Source: Bacteroidota bacterium (lineage in GTDB: Bacteria > Bacteroidota > Bacteroidia > B-17B0 > Aurantibacillaceae). From it: a stretch of DNA of 64,000 nt. The DNA lies in the NCBI GenBank assembly GCA_013297775.1, contig JAAFIL010000004.1, forward strand, positions 62,001 to 126,000, read 5' to 3'. The position numbers and the translations under genes are program-made. This document shows, piece by piece, positions 41,665-51,077 of this stretch; position 1 is the first letter of the stretch, and each line of letters opens with the position of its first letter. The notes below the pieces were generated by a model. The model was not told the DNA's origin. It saw only the letters and a list, made by a program, of their open reading frames with translations, and did no database searches.

Positions 41665-44229
41665 ATGAGCGAAAGAATTATTCCGATTAACATTGAAGAT
41701 GAAATGAAAACCGCCTACATTGACTATTCAATGTCGGTTATTGTATCGCGCGCCCTACCTGATGTGCGAGATGGTTTAAAACCTGTACACCGCCGGGTGT
41801 TGTTTGGAATGTTAGATTTAGGTGTGTTGCACAACCGTCCGTATAAAAAAAGTGCGCGTATTGTTGGGGAAGTGTTAGGAAAATACCACCCACATGGCGA
41901 TGCAAGTGTTTACGATACCATGGTGCGTATGGCACAAGAATGGAGCCTTCGGTATATGCTGGTAGATGGGCAAGGTAATTATGGCTCAATGGATGGAGAC
42001 CCACCAGCAGCCATGCGTTACACCGAAGCACGCCTCCGAAAAATTACCGAAGAAATGCTTGGCGATATTGAAAAAGATACGGTTAACTTCGCCCCAAATT
42101 TCGACGACTCGCTCACCGAGCCTACAGTGCTTCCTACCAAAATTCCTAATCTTATTATTAACGGCGCATCGGGCATTGCTGTGGGCATGGCTACTAACAT
42201 GGCACCGCACAACCTACGCGAAACCATAGATGCCACCATTGCTTACATTGATAACCGCGAAATTGATGTGGCCGGTTTAATGAAATACATTAAAGCCCCC
42301 GATTTTCCTACGGGTGGAATTATTTACGGATACGAAGGCGTAAAAGAAGCCTTTGAAACAGGACGTGGACGTGTGGTGATGCGTGCTAAAGCCGTTATCG
42401 AAACCGTGGGCGACCGCGAACGCATTGTAGTTACCGAAGTGCCTTATCAAATTAACAAAGCCGAAATGATTAAACGCCAGGCCGAATTAATTAACGAAAA
42501 AAAGATTGAAGGCATTAGCGACTTACGCGATGAAAGCAACCGCGAGGGCATTCGCGTCGTTTACGAACTTAAACGCGACGCCATTAGCAACGTGGTATTA
42601 AATAACTTGTATAAATACTCAGCACTTCAAACGTCTTTCTCCATCAATAACGTGGTGTTGGTTAATGGTCGTCCCGAGTTATTAAACATCAAGCAGCAAA
42701 TTCATTACTTTGTTGAGCACCGCATGGAGGTGATTATTCGCCGCACCAAATACGATTTGGCACAAGCCGAAAAACGGGCCCATATTTTGCAGGGGTTATT
42801 AATTGCTATTGATAACCTCGATGAAGTTATTCGCATCATTCGCGAAAGCGAAACCCCCGATGCCGCACGCGAAGAACTCATCGGTAAATTTAACCTCAGC
42901 GATGTGCAAGCAAGAGCTATACTCGATATGCGCTTGCGTACCCTAACAGGTCTCGAACGCGATAAATTAAAAGCAGAGTACGATGAGTTAATGAAAACCA
43001 TTGCGAACTTAAAAGACATCTTAGACAAAGAAGCCTTGCGTTTCAACATCATTAAAGAAGAGCTCCACGAGGTACGCGAAAAATTTGGTGATGAACGCCG
43101 CAGCGAAATCGTGTATGTAGGCGACGATTTAAAAATTGAAGACATGATTGCCGATGACAATGCGGTGATTACCATTTCGCACATGGGCTACATTAAACGC
43201 ACCAACCTAGCCGAGTACCGCGCACAAGGGCGTGGAGGCAAGGGTAGTAAAGGCTCCTCTACCCGCGACGAAGATTTTATTGAGCACATGTTTATTGCCT
43301 CTTTGCACAATTACTTGCTCCTCTTCACCGAAAAAGGCCAATGCTTCTGGTTACGAGCTTACGAAGTTCCCGAAGGCACTAAAACCAGTAAAGGACGAGC
43401 TATTCAAAATTTAATAAGCATTGCCCCCGACGATAAAGTAAAAGCCTTTATCAATATAAAAAGTATTAGCGACGATGAATACATCAACAACAATTACATT
43501 GTGTTATGTACCAAAAATGGCATCATCAAAAAAACCACACTCGAAGCCTACTCGCGTCCGCGCGCCAACGGCATTAGTGCCATTACCATCCGCGAAGGCG
43601 ATATTTTATTAGAAGCGGCCTTAACCAATGGTAAAAACGAAATCATGTTAGCCAGCAAGTTGGGCAAAGTGTGTCGCTTTAACGAAGCAAAAGTTCGTCC
43701 GATGGGGCGTAATGCCAGCGGTGTAATTGGAATAGATTTAGACGACGAAGAAGGCAATAATAACGAGGTAATTGGTATGATTTGCATTGATAACCCCTTA
43801 GCCAACGTATTGGTTGTATCCGAAAAAGGATATGGCAAACGCAGCGATATAGATGAATACCGTGTAACCAACCGTGGCGGAAAAGGTGTAAAAACCATTA
43901 ACGTAACCGATAAAACGGGCAGCTTGGTAGCTATTAAATCCGTTGGCGACGAAAACGACTTAATGATTATTACCAAAAATGGAATCACCATCCGTTTAAA
44001 CGTAGCCGATTTACGCGTTATGGGTCGTGCTACGCAAGGCGTTCGTCTAATCAACATCTCTGAGTCAGATGAAATTGCAGCGGTTACTAAAGTAGATCAT
44101 GAAGAAGATGAACTACTGGCTGTGGAAGATGAACTTAACCCTAACAGCGAAACAACAGACTCCAAAGAAATAGAAGGAACCGCAGGCGCAGGAACAGAAA
44201 CTCCTTCAGACGAGGAACCAACATCTTAA
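41665..44229 (+). CDS. gyrA: DNA gyrase subunit A
   Basis: An 854-residue topoisomerase subunit. The winged-helix/breakage part has the catalytic Tyr119 in [10 protein letters not shown] and the quinolone-binding loop [16 protein letters not shown], where Ala80 lies at the position of E. coli Ser83 and Asp84 at that of Asp87. The C-terminal DNA-wrapping blades follow, with the GyrA box as QGRGGKG (residues about 522-528), which is the gyrase mark against ParC. An acidic tail ([20 protein letters not shown]) ends the protein. GyrA with GyrB introduces negative supercoils. gyrB is not in the window. Confidence 0.97.
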   Translation: MSERIIPINIEDEMKTAYIDYSMSVIVSRALPDVRDGLKPVHRRVLFGMLDLGVLHNRPYKKSARIVGEVLGKYHPHGDASVYDTMVRMAQEWSLRYMLVDGQGNYGSMDGDPPAAMRYTEARLRKITEEMLGDIEKDTVNFAPNFDDSLTEPTVLPTKIPNLIINGASGIAVGMATNMAPHNLRETIDATIAYIDNREIDVAGLMKYIKAPDFPTGGIIYGYEGVKEAFETGRGRVVMRAKAVIETVGDRERIVVTEVPYQINKAEMIKRQAELINEKKIEGISDLRDESNREGIRVVYELKRDAISNVVLNNLYKYSALQTSFSINNVVLVNGRPELLNIKQQIHYFVEHRMEVIIRRTKYDLAQAEKRAHILQGLLIAIDNLDEVIRIIRESETPDAAREELIGKFNLSDVQARAILDMRLRTLTGLERDKLKAEYDELMKTIANLKDILDKEALRFNIIKEELHEVREKFGDERRSEIVYVGDDLKIEDMIADDNAVITISHMGYIKRTNLAEYRAQGRGGKGSKGSSTRDEDFIEHMFIASLHNYLLLFTEKGQCFWLRAYEVPEGTKTSKGRAIQNLISIAPDDKVKAFINIKSISDDEYINNNYIVLCTKNGIIKKTTLEAYSRPRANGISAITIREGDILLEAALTNGKNEIMLASKLGKVCRFNEAKVRPMGRNASGVIGIDLDDEEGNNNEVIGMICIDNPLANVLVVSEKGYGKRSDIDEYRVTNRGGKGVKTINVTDKTGSLVAIKSVGDENDLMIITKNGITIRLNVADLRVMGRATQGVRLINISESDEIAAVTKVDHEEDELLAVEDELNPNSETTDSKEIEGTAGAGTETPSDEEPTS

Positions 44230-44315
44230 AAAAATGTTAAGTTGTTAAAAATGGTATGTAATTTGAAATAATAAACGTCAAATAAAATAAAGCAAGTAAG
44301 CACAAAATAAAACGT

Positions 44316-45674
44316 ATGAAAAAAGTAGCCTTTTTCTGTATAGCCTTGATACCAATGTTGGGTATGGCTCAAAAAAATAAAGTACAATCGGCCTGGAGAG
44401 CCCTTTCGGACTATGAAGGAACCTTAAGCGACGGCAAGCCCGACATCGTCTATTTAAACAAAGCCAAAGATGCCATAGATTTGGCCTTGGCAAACGAAGA
44501 AACCAAAAATCAAGCTAAAACCCATGCCTACAATTGCCGCATTGCTTATGCCTTATACCAAAGTGCTTTACGCGATGAACAAAAAAAATTAGAAGCCTCT
44601 GTTGCCGATAAAAATGAACGGGCTTCTTTAGCTTATGGCAATACCGATTTAAAGTATTTTGAAATAGCCAGCCAAGAAATTGATCGGGTTAATGAATTAG
44701 ACTCTAAATACATGATCACCATAACAGAGGCCCTAAAAGGTAGCTCGCAACTGAATGCTGACGATTTAAAATTTATGAACGCCGTTGGTCAAATTAAAAT
44801 GGAAGCGGGTTACATTGCCAATGGTAAATACAAAGCTAAAAAGTACGAAGAAGCAGGTGAGTACTTTTATAAATTAGCAAGTATTAATACCATGATTCAA
44901 AAAGCACCTGATACCGCTAACTTTTACAATGCGTGTGTGGCCGCTGCCAAAAGTAAAAACGAAACTAAAATTTTGGACTACAATAAAAAAATGATTGTTT
45001 CTAAAATTGCTTCGGCTTATAACTACGAAACAATGTACAACACCTATTTAAGTCGTAAAGATACCAACTCAGGTATGGATTATTTAAAAAAGGGACGCGA
45101 AAAATTTCCGAACGATGCTAACCTAATGAATAAAGAAACCGATTATTATTTAGCAAAAGGCAAGTCAGAAGAAGCCCTAGCTAATCTTAGTAAAAGTATC
45201 GAAAAAGACCCTACTAACGCGGTGTTATACTTGGTTACTGGTAATATTTACGATAACCTCGCCAATCCAAAAGATAAAGCAACAAATAAAGATTTACCCA
45301 AGCCCGCTAAATTTGATGAGTATTTTGCTAAAGCCGAAAGCCACTACAAAAAAGCCATCGAATTAAAACCAAGTAACGTTGAGTATTATTTTAGTTCGGC
45401 TTACAACTTAGGTGCCATGTATAATAATTATGGTGGGTATTTATACACCAACGCTATGAATGATGCTACCATTGCTAAACTAGCCGCCAAGCAAAAAGAA
45501 ATAGAGGCTAAAAGCATGGAGTATTATAAAAAAGCCATTCCATATTTAGAGCAAGCCCTTTCTATTAAAGCCGACGACAAAGCTGCCATGACTGCCTTGC
45601 GTAAACTTTATCTGTTAACAGGCGATAATAAAAAAGCAGAAGAAATGACTTTAAAACTAAAAGGCGGAAAATAA
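44316..45674 (+). CDS. Secreted tetratricopeptide repeat protein
   Basis: A 452-residue exported protein with signal peptide MKKVAFFCIALIPMLGMAQ. The rest is TPR-like helices (YFYKLASINTMIQKAPDTAN, YLVTGNIYDNLANPKDKAT, HYKKAIELKPSNVEYYFSSA). TPR proteins scaffold complexes; the partner is unknown. It lies 86 bp after gyrA on the same strand and ends with a strong terminator. Confidence 0.8.
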   Translation: MKKVAFFCIALIPMLGMAQKNKVQSAWRALSDYEGTLSDGKPDIVYLNKAKDAIDLALANEETKNQAKTHAYNCRIAYALYQSALRDEQKKLEASVADKNERASLAYGNTDLKYFEIASQEIDRVNELDSKYMITITEALKGSSQLNADDLKFMNAVGQIKMEAGYIANGKYKAKKYEEAGEYFYKLASINTMIQKAPDTANFYNACVAAAKSKNETKILDYNKKMIVSKIASAYNYETMYNTYLSRKDTNSGMDYLKKGREKFPNDANLMNKETDYYLAKGKSEEALANLSKSIEKDPTNAVLYLVTGNIYDNLANPKDKATNKDLPKPAKFDEYFAKAESHYKKAIELKPSNVEYYFSSAYNLGAMYNNYGGYLYTNAMNDATIAKLAAKQKEIEAKSMEYYKKAIPYLEQALSIKADDKAAMTALRKLYLLTGDNKKAEEMTLKLKGGK

Positions 45675-45703
45675 ATAAAACCTTCTTAACCACACTACTA
45701 ATT

Positions 45704-45730
45704 AAAGCAGCTTTTTATAAGCTGCTTTTT
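45704..45730 (+). terminator. Rho-independent terminator after the TPR gene
   Basis: Arms AAAGCAGCTT (45704-45713) and AAGCTGCTTT (45719-45728) with loop TTTAT, followed by T. It is 29 bp after the stop. Confidence 0.85.
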
Positions 45731-46295
45731 AGTTTGAGTCAAGTGCTTTGATAAAAAGTTATAACAAGTTATATGTAACTGACCGTTAAAATTATAGTGA
45801 AAGGTAGAAGCTGCAAGGATATTAGGAAGCAAAGGTTCAAAGACTGTAAGAACAACTTACACATTATGAAAACGAAAGCATCAAACCTTTTTAATAGCCT
45901 GCGTATATTTTAACTGATAAAAAAATTTCTACTATCGAATTAGGGGTTAAACTCAGGCTTCTTAAAATTATTTAGGAACAGTAGTTATAAGGAAACCGGG
46001 ATTGATGAGTTAACTCAAATCTCCAAAAAGAGAATCTTTAGAATAGAAGCTTTGACGCTTTGTATAAAGTATAGCACGCCAAAGTCCAACGTTTGCAAAG
46101 GATAAATACATTAACCGTTGATATTAAATGGAGGATAAAGTAGCTTCATCAAGTACTCTTTAAGTAAACCAAGTTACATAGAATTACATAATACTCACCT
46201 ATGTTATAACCTAAGTTGAATGGGCTATTCATTTTAGGAAGCCACTTGCGAATGTTTAATAAAAACACGACATTGGCTTTTTCAATTCCCTATTT
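45731..46295. repeat. Intergenic region with degenerate dispersed repeats
   Basis: No gene of acceptable quality. Repeat-like blocks at 46028-46110 (GAATCTTTAGAATAGAAGCT, AGCACGCCAAAGTCCAACGT) follow the order seen at 8671-8846 and 16900-17077, but are more eroded. Confidence 0.45.
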
Positions 46296-46853
46296 ATGAA
46301 AGATACACTTAAATTACTCGATAAACAATTGGCCGAATTGCGCCCAGATTATTACGCGGAATTAAACAAAGGTTTAACCGACTTTGATATGAATGCAATG
46401 GAAGCCTCTTTTGATATAAAAATTCCGAAGGATTTACGGGCCTTGTATAAATGGCGAAATGGACAAAGCGAAGATAATACCGAAGCGTTGGTTAATAACG
46501 CCATGTTTTTGCCCTTGCACGAAGCACTCGAAGTAATGCAAGAGCTTAACGAATTAATGGGAACAGATTTTGAAATTGAAAATTGGTGGAACGAAGGCTG
46601 GATTCCTTTGTTTGGCAATGGCAGCGGCGATTATATTTGTTACGATACAGAAGGTATTTTTACGGGTAGTAAAGGGCAATTGATTGAGTTTTGGAACGAT
46701 GCCAATAATCGTGTGGTAATTGCCAATCACTTAGAAAATTTTTTAAAGGCACTAACTCGCCATTTGCAAGAAACCCCCGAAGATGAGTTAGACGAGTATT
46801 TTGATATTGACGAACACATCAAAGTTTACCGAAAAGAATTTAAGGTTGAATAA
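46296..46853 (+). CDS. SMI1/KNR4 family protein
   Basis: A 185-residue single-domain SMI1/KNR4 protein: MNAMEASFDIKIPKDLRALY (first helix-strand motif), LPLHEALEVMQEL, EGWIPLFGNGSGDYICYDTE (conserved core) and FLKALTRHL at the end. Family members often protect against polymorphic toxins, though others have housekeeping or unknown roles. No toxin gene is adjacent; the helicase gene follows after 57 bp. Confidence 0.88.
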   Translation: MKDTLKLLDKQLAELRPDYYAELNKGLTDFDMNAMEASFDIKIPKDLRALYKWRNGQSEDNTEALVNNAMFLPLHEALEVMQELNELMGTDFEIENWWNEGWIPLFGNGSGDYICYDTEGIFTGSKGQLIEFWNDANNRVVIANHLENFLKALTRHLQETPEDELDEYFDIDEHIKVYRKEFKVE

Positions 46854-46910
46854 CTTTGAAAAATTAGATGCAGTAGTATTTAATGCTTTGAGGTACTTTT
46901 ATACTACCTA

Positions 46911-49900
46911 GTGAAAAATTTTGCAGTTTATAAATCGGGAGCAGGCAGCGGAAAAACGTTTACCTTGGTAAAAGAATATTTACGTTTGGCCATGCTGCAA
47001 GCTAACACCATTCCGTTTGCATTTAGGCGCATTAATGCCATTACCTTTACAAATAAAGCGGCTGCCGAAATGAAACACCGCATTTTACAGGCTCTACAAG
47101 GCGTTAGCACCAACACCTCTTCAACGACTCAACTTAGTCAACTTTTGCAAACCGAACTAAACTGTAGTGCCGAAGAGTTGCAAGAGCGAGCCAGCATTTT
47201 GTTGAGTTACATCTTACACCATTACTCCGATTTTTCGATAGGCACCATTGATAGCTTTACACATAAAATTGTGAAAACGTTTGCCTTTGATTTACAGTTG
47301 CCGCTGAATTTTAATTTAGAAACCGACACCAAAACGTTTTACAATAAAGTGGTGTACGAGTTAATGGGGCAATTGGGACAAGATAAAGAATTGACACATT
47401 GGCTATCGGAATACGCCCTAACAAAAGTAAGCGAAGATGAAACTTGGGATCCTGAACGGCATTTAAAAGAATTTACCAACTTACTACAAAATGAAAACAG
47501 TGCGCCCTACATTGCCATGCTGCAAAGCCTTTCAACGGCCGAGTTACTCGAAGAAAAAGAAAAACTAACTACTTTTATTCATACATTTCGACAAGTTGTA
47601 AAATCGAAAGCCAAAGTAGTAACTCAGTTTTTTGAACAACACCAGTTGAATGATGCCGACTTTTTTTATAAAGATAAAGGAGCGCAGCGTTTTTTTTACA
47701 AATGCGAACAGTTAGATTTAGGAGATAAAAAAGAGTTGATAGGCTCTCGAATTTTAAATGCCATACAAAGCGGCAAATGGGCCAACGACAAAGCCGATGC
47801 GGGTAAAAAAAAATTGCTGGAGCAACATACTGAATATTTAAAAACGGCAGCTACCGATTTAATTAATTTTATTGAAGCAGGCTACAGCAACTATAAATTA
47901 TTTACACTGTTGCAAAAACAAATTTACCCCATCCTCTTATTAAAAAAATTACAAGATATAACCCTTCAATTTAAACAAGAAGAGCAAACGGTTTTTTTGT
48001 CAGAGTTTAATCAACGCATTGCCGAATTGGTGCGAACTGAGCCAACTCCTTTTATTTACGAACGTTTGGGCGAGCGTTACCATCATTTTTTATTAGATGA
48101 ATTTCAAGATACAGGTGAGTTGCAGTGGCAAAATATTTTACCCTTAATAGATAATGCCTTAGCGGGTAACTTTTATAATTTAGTGGTGGGCGATGGCAAG
48201 CAAAGTATATACCGTTGGCGCAATGCAAACGTTGAGCAATTTGCAAGTTTACCTTACATTAAAAATAGTACTGAAAATAGTTTGTTATACGAGCGCGAAG
48301 CCGCCCTAATTCGGAATTACAAAGCCGAACACCTCAACACCAACTACCGCAGCACGCAAACGGTAGTTACATTTAATAACGCCTTATTCGAGGTGTTAAG
48401 CAAAAAGTATTTGCACCAAGAGCAGGCTACCATTTATGAGGGACAAGCACAAACCGCCTCTAACGCCGACATAGGTTATGTAACCGTGCTGCATCAAATT
48501 AGCGAAACCGACGATAAAGAAACCTTAACCTTTCAACAAATTGAAAAACATTTGCAAGAGGCTTTAGCAGATGGGTTTTCGTACCGAGATGTATGCATCA
48601 TTACACGTTATAACCGCTCAGGAAATGCAATCGCAAGGTATTTAAACCAAAAGGGCATTCCAGTTGTATCGAACGATTCGTTGTTGTTAAACAGTGTGTT
48701 CGAGGTCAATGTGATTATTGCCGTGTTAACGTATTTGTGTAACCGCGAAGATAGCATTGCCCCTGCTTTGGTGATTCATTATTTGTTTCGCGAAGGGCAA
48801 ATTAATTTAGAAACCTATCATCGGCATTTAACCGAACTCAGTCGCAGCAAAGATTTGTTTAGCATTTTACATCAACATCACATTGCCCTTTACGAAAATG
48901 CCTTGCGTTTAAATAATTTATTTGATACAGTATGTGCAGTTATCAATGCCTTGCAGTTAAATAAACAACAAAGCAATGCCTTGCGCTTCTTTTTAGATTT
49001 GGTAAATGAATTTTTGGTTAGTAACTCGTCTAACTTACTAGCATTTTTAGATTGGTGGGAAATTAAAAAACGCACAGCGTCACTTATTATTCCAGATAAC
49101 GCCAATGCCGTTAAAATCATGAGCATTCATGCCTCGAAAGGTTTAGAGTTTCCGGTAGTTATTGCACCATTTTGCACGTGGACACTTTATCAGTTTGAAA
49201 ATGCGTGGATAGAGGTAAACAATGATCAATTAAAATTAAAGGTAGGCATTGTAAAGTTATCGAAAGCTTTAGAAGAAGCCGGTTTAAAATCGGTGTTGGA
49301 TAAGGAACAACAATTACAAAATTTAGATAATCTTAATTTACTTTATGTGCAATTAACCCGCGCCATTACACGGTTACACATCATTGCCATTCATGGAAAA
49401 ACAGGTCCAGACAATTTAGCACATTGGTTACAAGCGGCCCTGCCTCAACTTCAATTAGAAGTAAACGAAACAAATTTATACAGCACAGGACAACGCCTCA
49501 TGGCCAAACTAAACACCCACAAAACAATTTTACCAGTTTTAGATTTACCGCCTTTGCACATTGAACCCGTTTCGGATGTTATCAAATTAAAAGCGGCTTA
49601 TCAACTCGACGAGGAGTCGGAGCAAACCTATGCCCGCGAAAAAGGTGTTTTAGTGCATTACATTCTCTCAAAAATAAAAACCGCCCAAGATGCTACTGGC
49701 GTGATAGAACGCACGTTTTGCGAGGGACTTTTAAAAGCCGAAGAAAAGGAAGCAATACACGCGCTCATTCTACAAATCATTCAACATCCGTTGTTAGAAC
49801 GATTTTTTCAAAAGGAGATAAGCACCAAAACAGAAGCCTCAATTTTAACAGCGACAGGAGCGGTATTACGTCCAGATCGTTTGGTAATAGAAGGTTCTAA

Positions 49901-50057
49901 CATTAGTATTATTGATTATAAAACAGGCGAGCGAAACGATGAACGGTATATGCAACAATTACAAATGTACGGAGAGGCTTGTCGAGCACTAGGATTTACT
50001 GAGGTGTATAAATATTTAGTGTACGTTAATCCAATTGAAGTGGTTCAACTGCATTAA
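46911..50057 (+). CDS. AddA/UvrD-like helicase with C-terminal RecB-type nuclease
   Basis: A 1048-residue superfamily 1A helicase. Walker A is KSGAGSGKTFTL (GAGSGKT, residues 10-16), Walker B LLDEFQDT (Asp396, Glu397), then VGDGKQSIYRWRNA, LNTNYRST, SIHASKGLEFPVV and LLYVQLTRA. The C-terminal nuclease has RPDRL (Asp989) and DYKTG (Asp1002, Lys1004), a PD-(D/E)XK site as in AddA/RecB. It should process double-strand breaks for recombination. The usual AddB-like partner is not adjacent. The start is GTG at 46911; the preceding gene is an SMI1 protein, unrelated. Confidence 0.92.
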   Translation: MKNFAVYKSGAGSGKTFTLVKEYLRLAMLQANTIPFAFRRINAITFTNKAAAEMKHRILQALQGVSTNTSSTTQLSQLLQTELNCSAEELQERASILLSYILHHYSDFSIGTIDSFTHKIVKTFAFDLQLPLNFNLETDTKTFYNKVVYELMGQLGQDKELTHWLSEYALTKVSEDETWDPERHLKEFTNLLQNENSAPYIAMLQSLSTAELLEEKEKLTTFIHTFRQVVKSKAKVVTQFFEQHQLNDADFFYKDKGAQRFFYKCEQLDLGDKKELIGSRILNAIQSGKWANDKADAGKKKLLEQHTEYLKTAATDLINFIEAGYSNYKLFTLLQKQIYPILLLKKLQDITLQFKQEEQTVFLSEFNQRIAELVRTEPTPFIYERLGERYHHFLLDEFQDTGELQWQNILPLIDNALAGNFYNLVVGDGKQSIYRWRNANVEQFASLPYIKNSTENSLLYEREAALIRNYKAEHLNTNYRSTQTVVTFNNALFEVLSKKYLHQEQATIYEGQAQTASNADIGYVTVLHQISETDDKETLTFQQIEKHLQEALADGFSYRDVCIITRYNRSGNAIARYLNQKGIPVVSNDSLLLNSVFEVNVIIAVLTYLCNREDSIAPALVIHYLFREGQINLETYHRHLTELSRSKDLFSILHQHHIALYENALRLNNLFDTVCAVINALQLNKQQSNALRFFLDLVNEFLVSNSSNLLAFLDWWEIKKRTASLIIPDNANAVKIMSIHASKGLEFPVVIAPFCTWTLYQFENAWIEVNNDQLKLKVGIVKLSKALEEAGLKSVLDKEQQLQNLDNLNLLYVQLTRAITRLHIIAIHGKTGPDNLAHWLQAALPQLQLEVNETNLYSTGQRLMAKLNTHKTILPVLDLPPLHIEPVSDVIKLKAAYQLDEESEQTYAREKGVLVHYILSKIKTAQDATGVIERTFCEGLLKAEEKEAIHALILQIIQHPLLERFFQKEISTKTEASILTATGAVLRPDRLVIEGSNISIIDYKTGERNDERYMQQLQMYGEACRALGFTEVYKYLVYVNPIEVVQLH

Positions 50058-50307
50058 TCAAATACAAACTATATTTCGACGAGATAATTTAAAGGATAAA
50101 AAGTGGTACGCAAAAGCGAAAAGAACGCAAAGAGATAAAAGAGACTTGTTGGTATAAAGTAATTTTATTAGAAATTTTTGGGCGTGCCCCCTATCAAGGT
50201 TTACTTAGCTTAGTGTAATAATTACACACTGAGTTTTAGAGTAACGCAGGTTTTATGTGGGGTCGGGCTGTTCGCTTTAGCTGCTTGGTCTTTTGCCACA
50301 GTTGCTG
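50058..50307. other. Noncoding region after the helicase gene
   Basis: Contains degenerate GCAAAA/AACGCAAAG repeat pieces near 50108-50130 and no gene. With the features up to 51077 it forms a repeat-only kilobase. Confidence 0.4.
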
Positions 50308-50402
50308 CTGCGTGCGGGGGCTTCGTGCCTCAGCCGCCGCCGCTCGCGCATCTGTTGGCAAAATCCCTTCGCAGGCTATCGCTACCATCCCTCACGCAGA
50401 AA
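50308..50402. repeat. GC-rich dispersed repeat, relative of 8942-9060 (inverted)
   Basis: Blocks GGGGCTTCGTGCCTCAGCCG, CGCTCGCG and ATCCCTCACG occur in the same order as in the reverse complement of 8942-9060, with changes between. Locally GC-rich; no gene. Confidence 0.5.
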
Positions 50403-50488
50403 GGTTCTCCATAAATTAAACCGAGATTTCAAGAAATCGGGTACTTTAGAATAAAATAGCTAACTCTGTAAAACACTTAAAATCAATA

Positions 50489-50510
50489 CTTAAAAAATGA
50501 GTTAGATGGA
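50489..50510. repeat. 22-bp direct repeat, left copy
   Basis: The 22 bases starting CTTAAAAAATGAGTTAGATG occur again exactly at 50727-50748, flanking the palindromic element 50571-50704. Confidence 0.8.
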
Positions 50511-50570
50511 GATAAACCGTCGAAATCTATCACAAAACAAAACCTGCCGCAGTGATTAGAAATGTTTTAT

Positions 50571-50704
50571 CTCGTCCTTGTTTAGCGAAGCGTAACGAGG
50601 ACGTTTTAGAACTGCGTTTGTAACGCAGATAAAGTGATAGCGTTGGCGTTACAAACGCCCATTTAGCCCGTCCTCGTTTCCGCTAACGCTCAAACAAGGA
50701 CGAG
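50571..50704. repeat. REP-like nested palindromic element, 134 bp
   Basis: Outer arms CTCGTCCTTGTTT and AAACAAGGACGAG are perfect inverses, and AACGAGGACG / CGTCCTCGTT extend them further in with a few mismatches. An inner palindrome GCGTTTGTAACGC / GCGTTACAAACGC lies between. No coding capacity. This layout resembles repetitive extragenic palindromes of the BIME type. Confidence 0.75.
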
Positions 50705-50726
50705 GGGAAAGAGGAATTAAGAAACG

Positions 50727-50748
50727 CTTAAAAAATGAGTTAGATGGA
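50727..50748. repeat. 22-bp direct repeat, right copy
   Basis: Exact copy of 50489-50510. Immediately followed by the hairpin element that starts at 50749. Confidence 0.8.
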
Positions 50749-50890
50749 ATTATGCAATAGGAATCGTAGTGAGAGGTGAAAGCCCAATAAAACAGGCACT
50801 TTTTCGACTGAGGCATAGTGCTACTATGATGAAGAAAAAGTGACTGTTTTGAAGGGATTTCGGCTCGTAATAGATTTCTATTGCATTATC
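50749..50890. repeat. Palindromic hairpin element, about 140 bp
   Basis: The ends ATTATGCAATAG and CTATTGCATTAT are inverses. Inside, AAAACAG-CACTTTTTC (50789-50805) pairs with GAAAAAGTG-CTGTTTT (50834-50850), and the tip CATAGT/ACTATG (50814-50828) has loop GCT. End fragments of the same element occur at 32609-32640 and near 20430-20450, so it is a family. Confidence 0.7.
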
Positions 50891-51022
50891 TCGGTTAAAG
50901 TCAAATACAGTTTTTCCTTAGCGAACATGGTGCCTTTGCACGCCATACCTTTTGCTACCAAAAATAAGTATATCCTAATATAATTTATATCGTTCAAATT
51001 TTTGAACTAAAACATATTTGCT

Positions 51023-51051
51023 TTTGGTATAAATCATAAATCGTATATTCG
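51023..51051 (+). promoter_or_regulatory. Candidate promoter of the M13 peptidase gene
   Basis: TTTG (51023-51026) and TATATTCG (51044-51051, one mismatch to TAnnTTTG) with a 17-bp spacer, about 26 bp before the ATG. This spacing is near that known for Bacteroidota promoters. Confidence 0.4.
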
Positions 51052-51077
51052 CAAAAATTATAATTTTTTTATAAGAC

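Noticed and set aside
41744-41920. Acquired quinolone-resistance mutation in gyrA
   Set aside because: The Ala may be ancestral. Without relatives or phenotype, resistance cannot be claimed, so it is kept only as an observation.
42705-44057. Reverse frames of 159 and 169 residues opposite gyrA
   Set aside because: They are antisense shadows of the conserved GyrA sequence.
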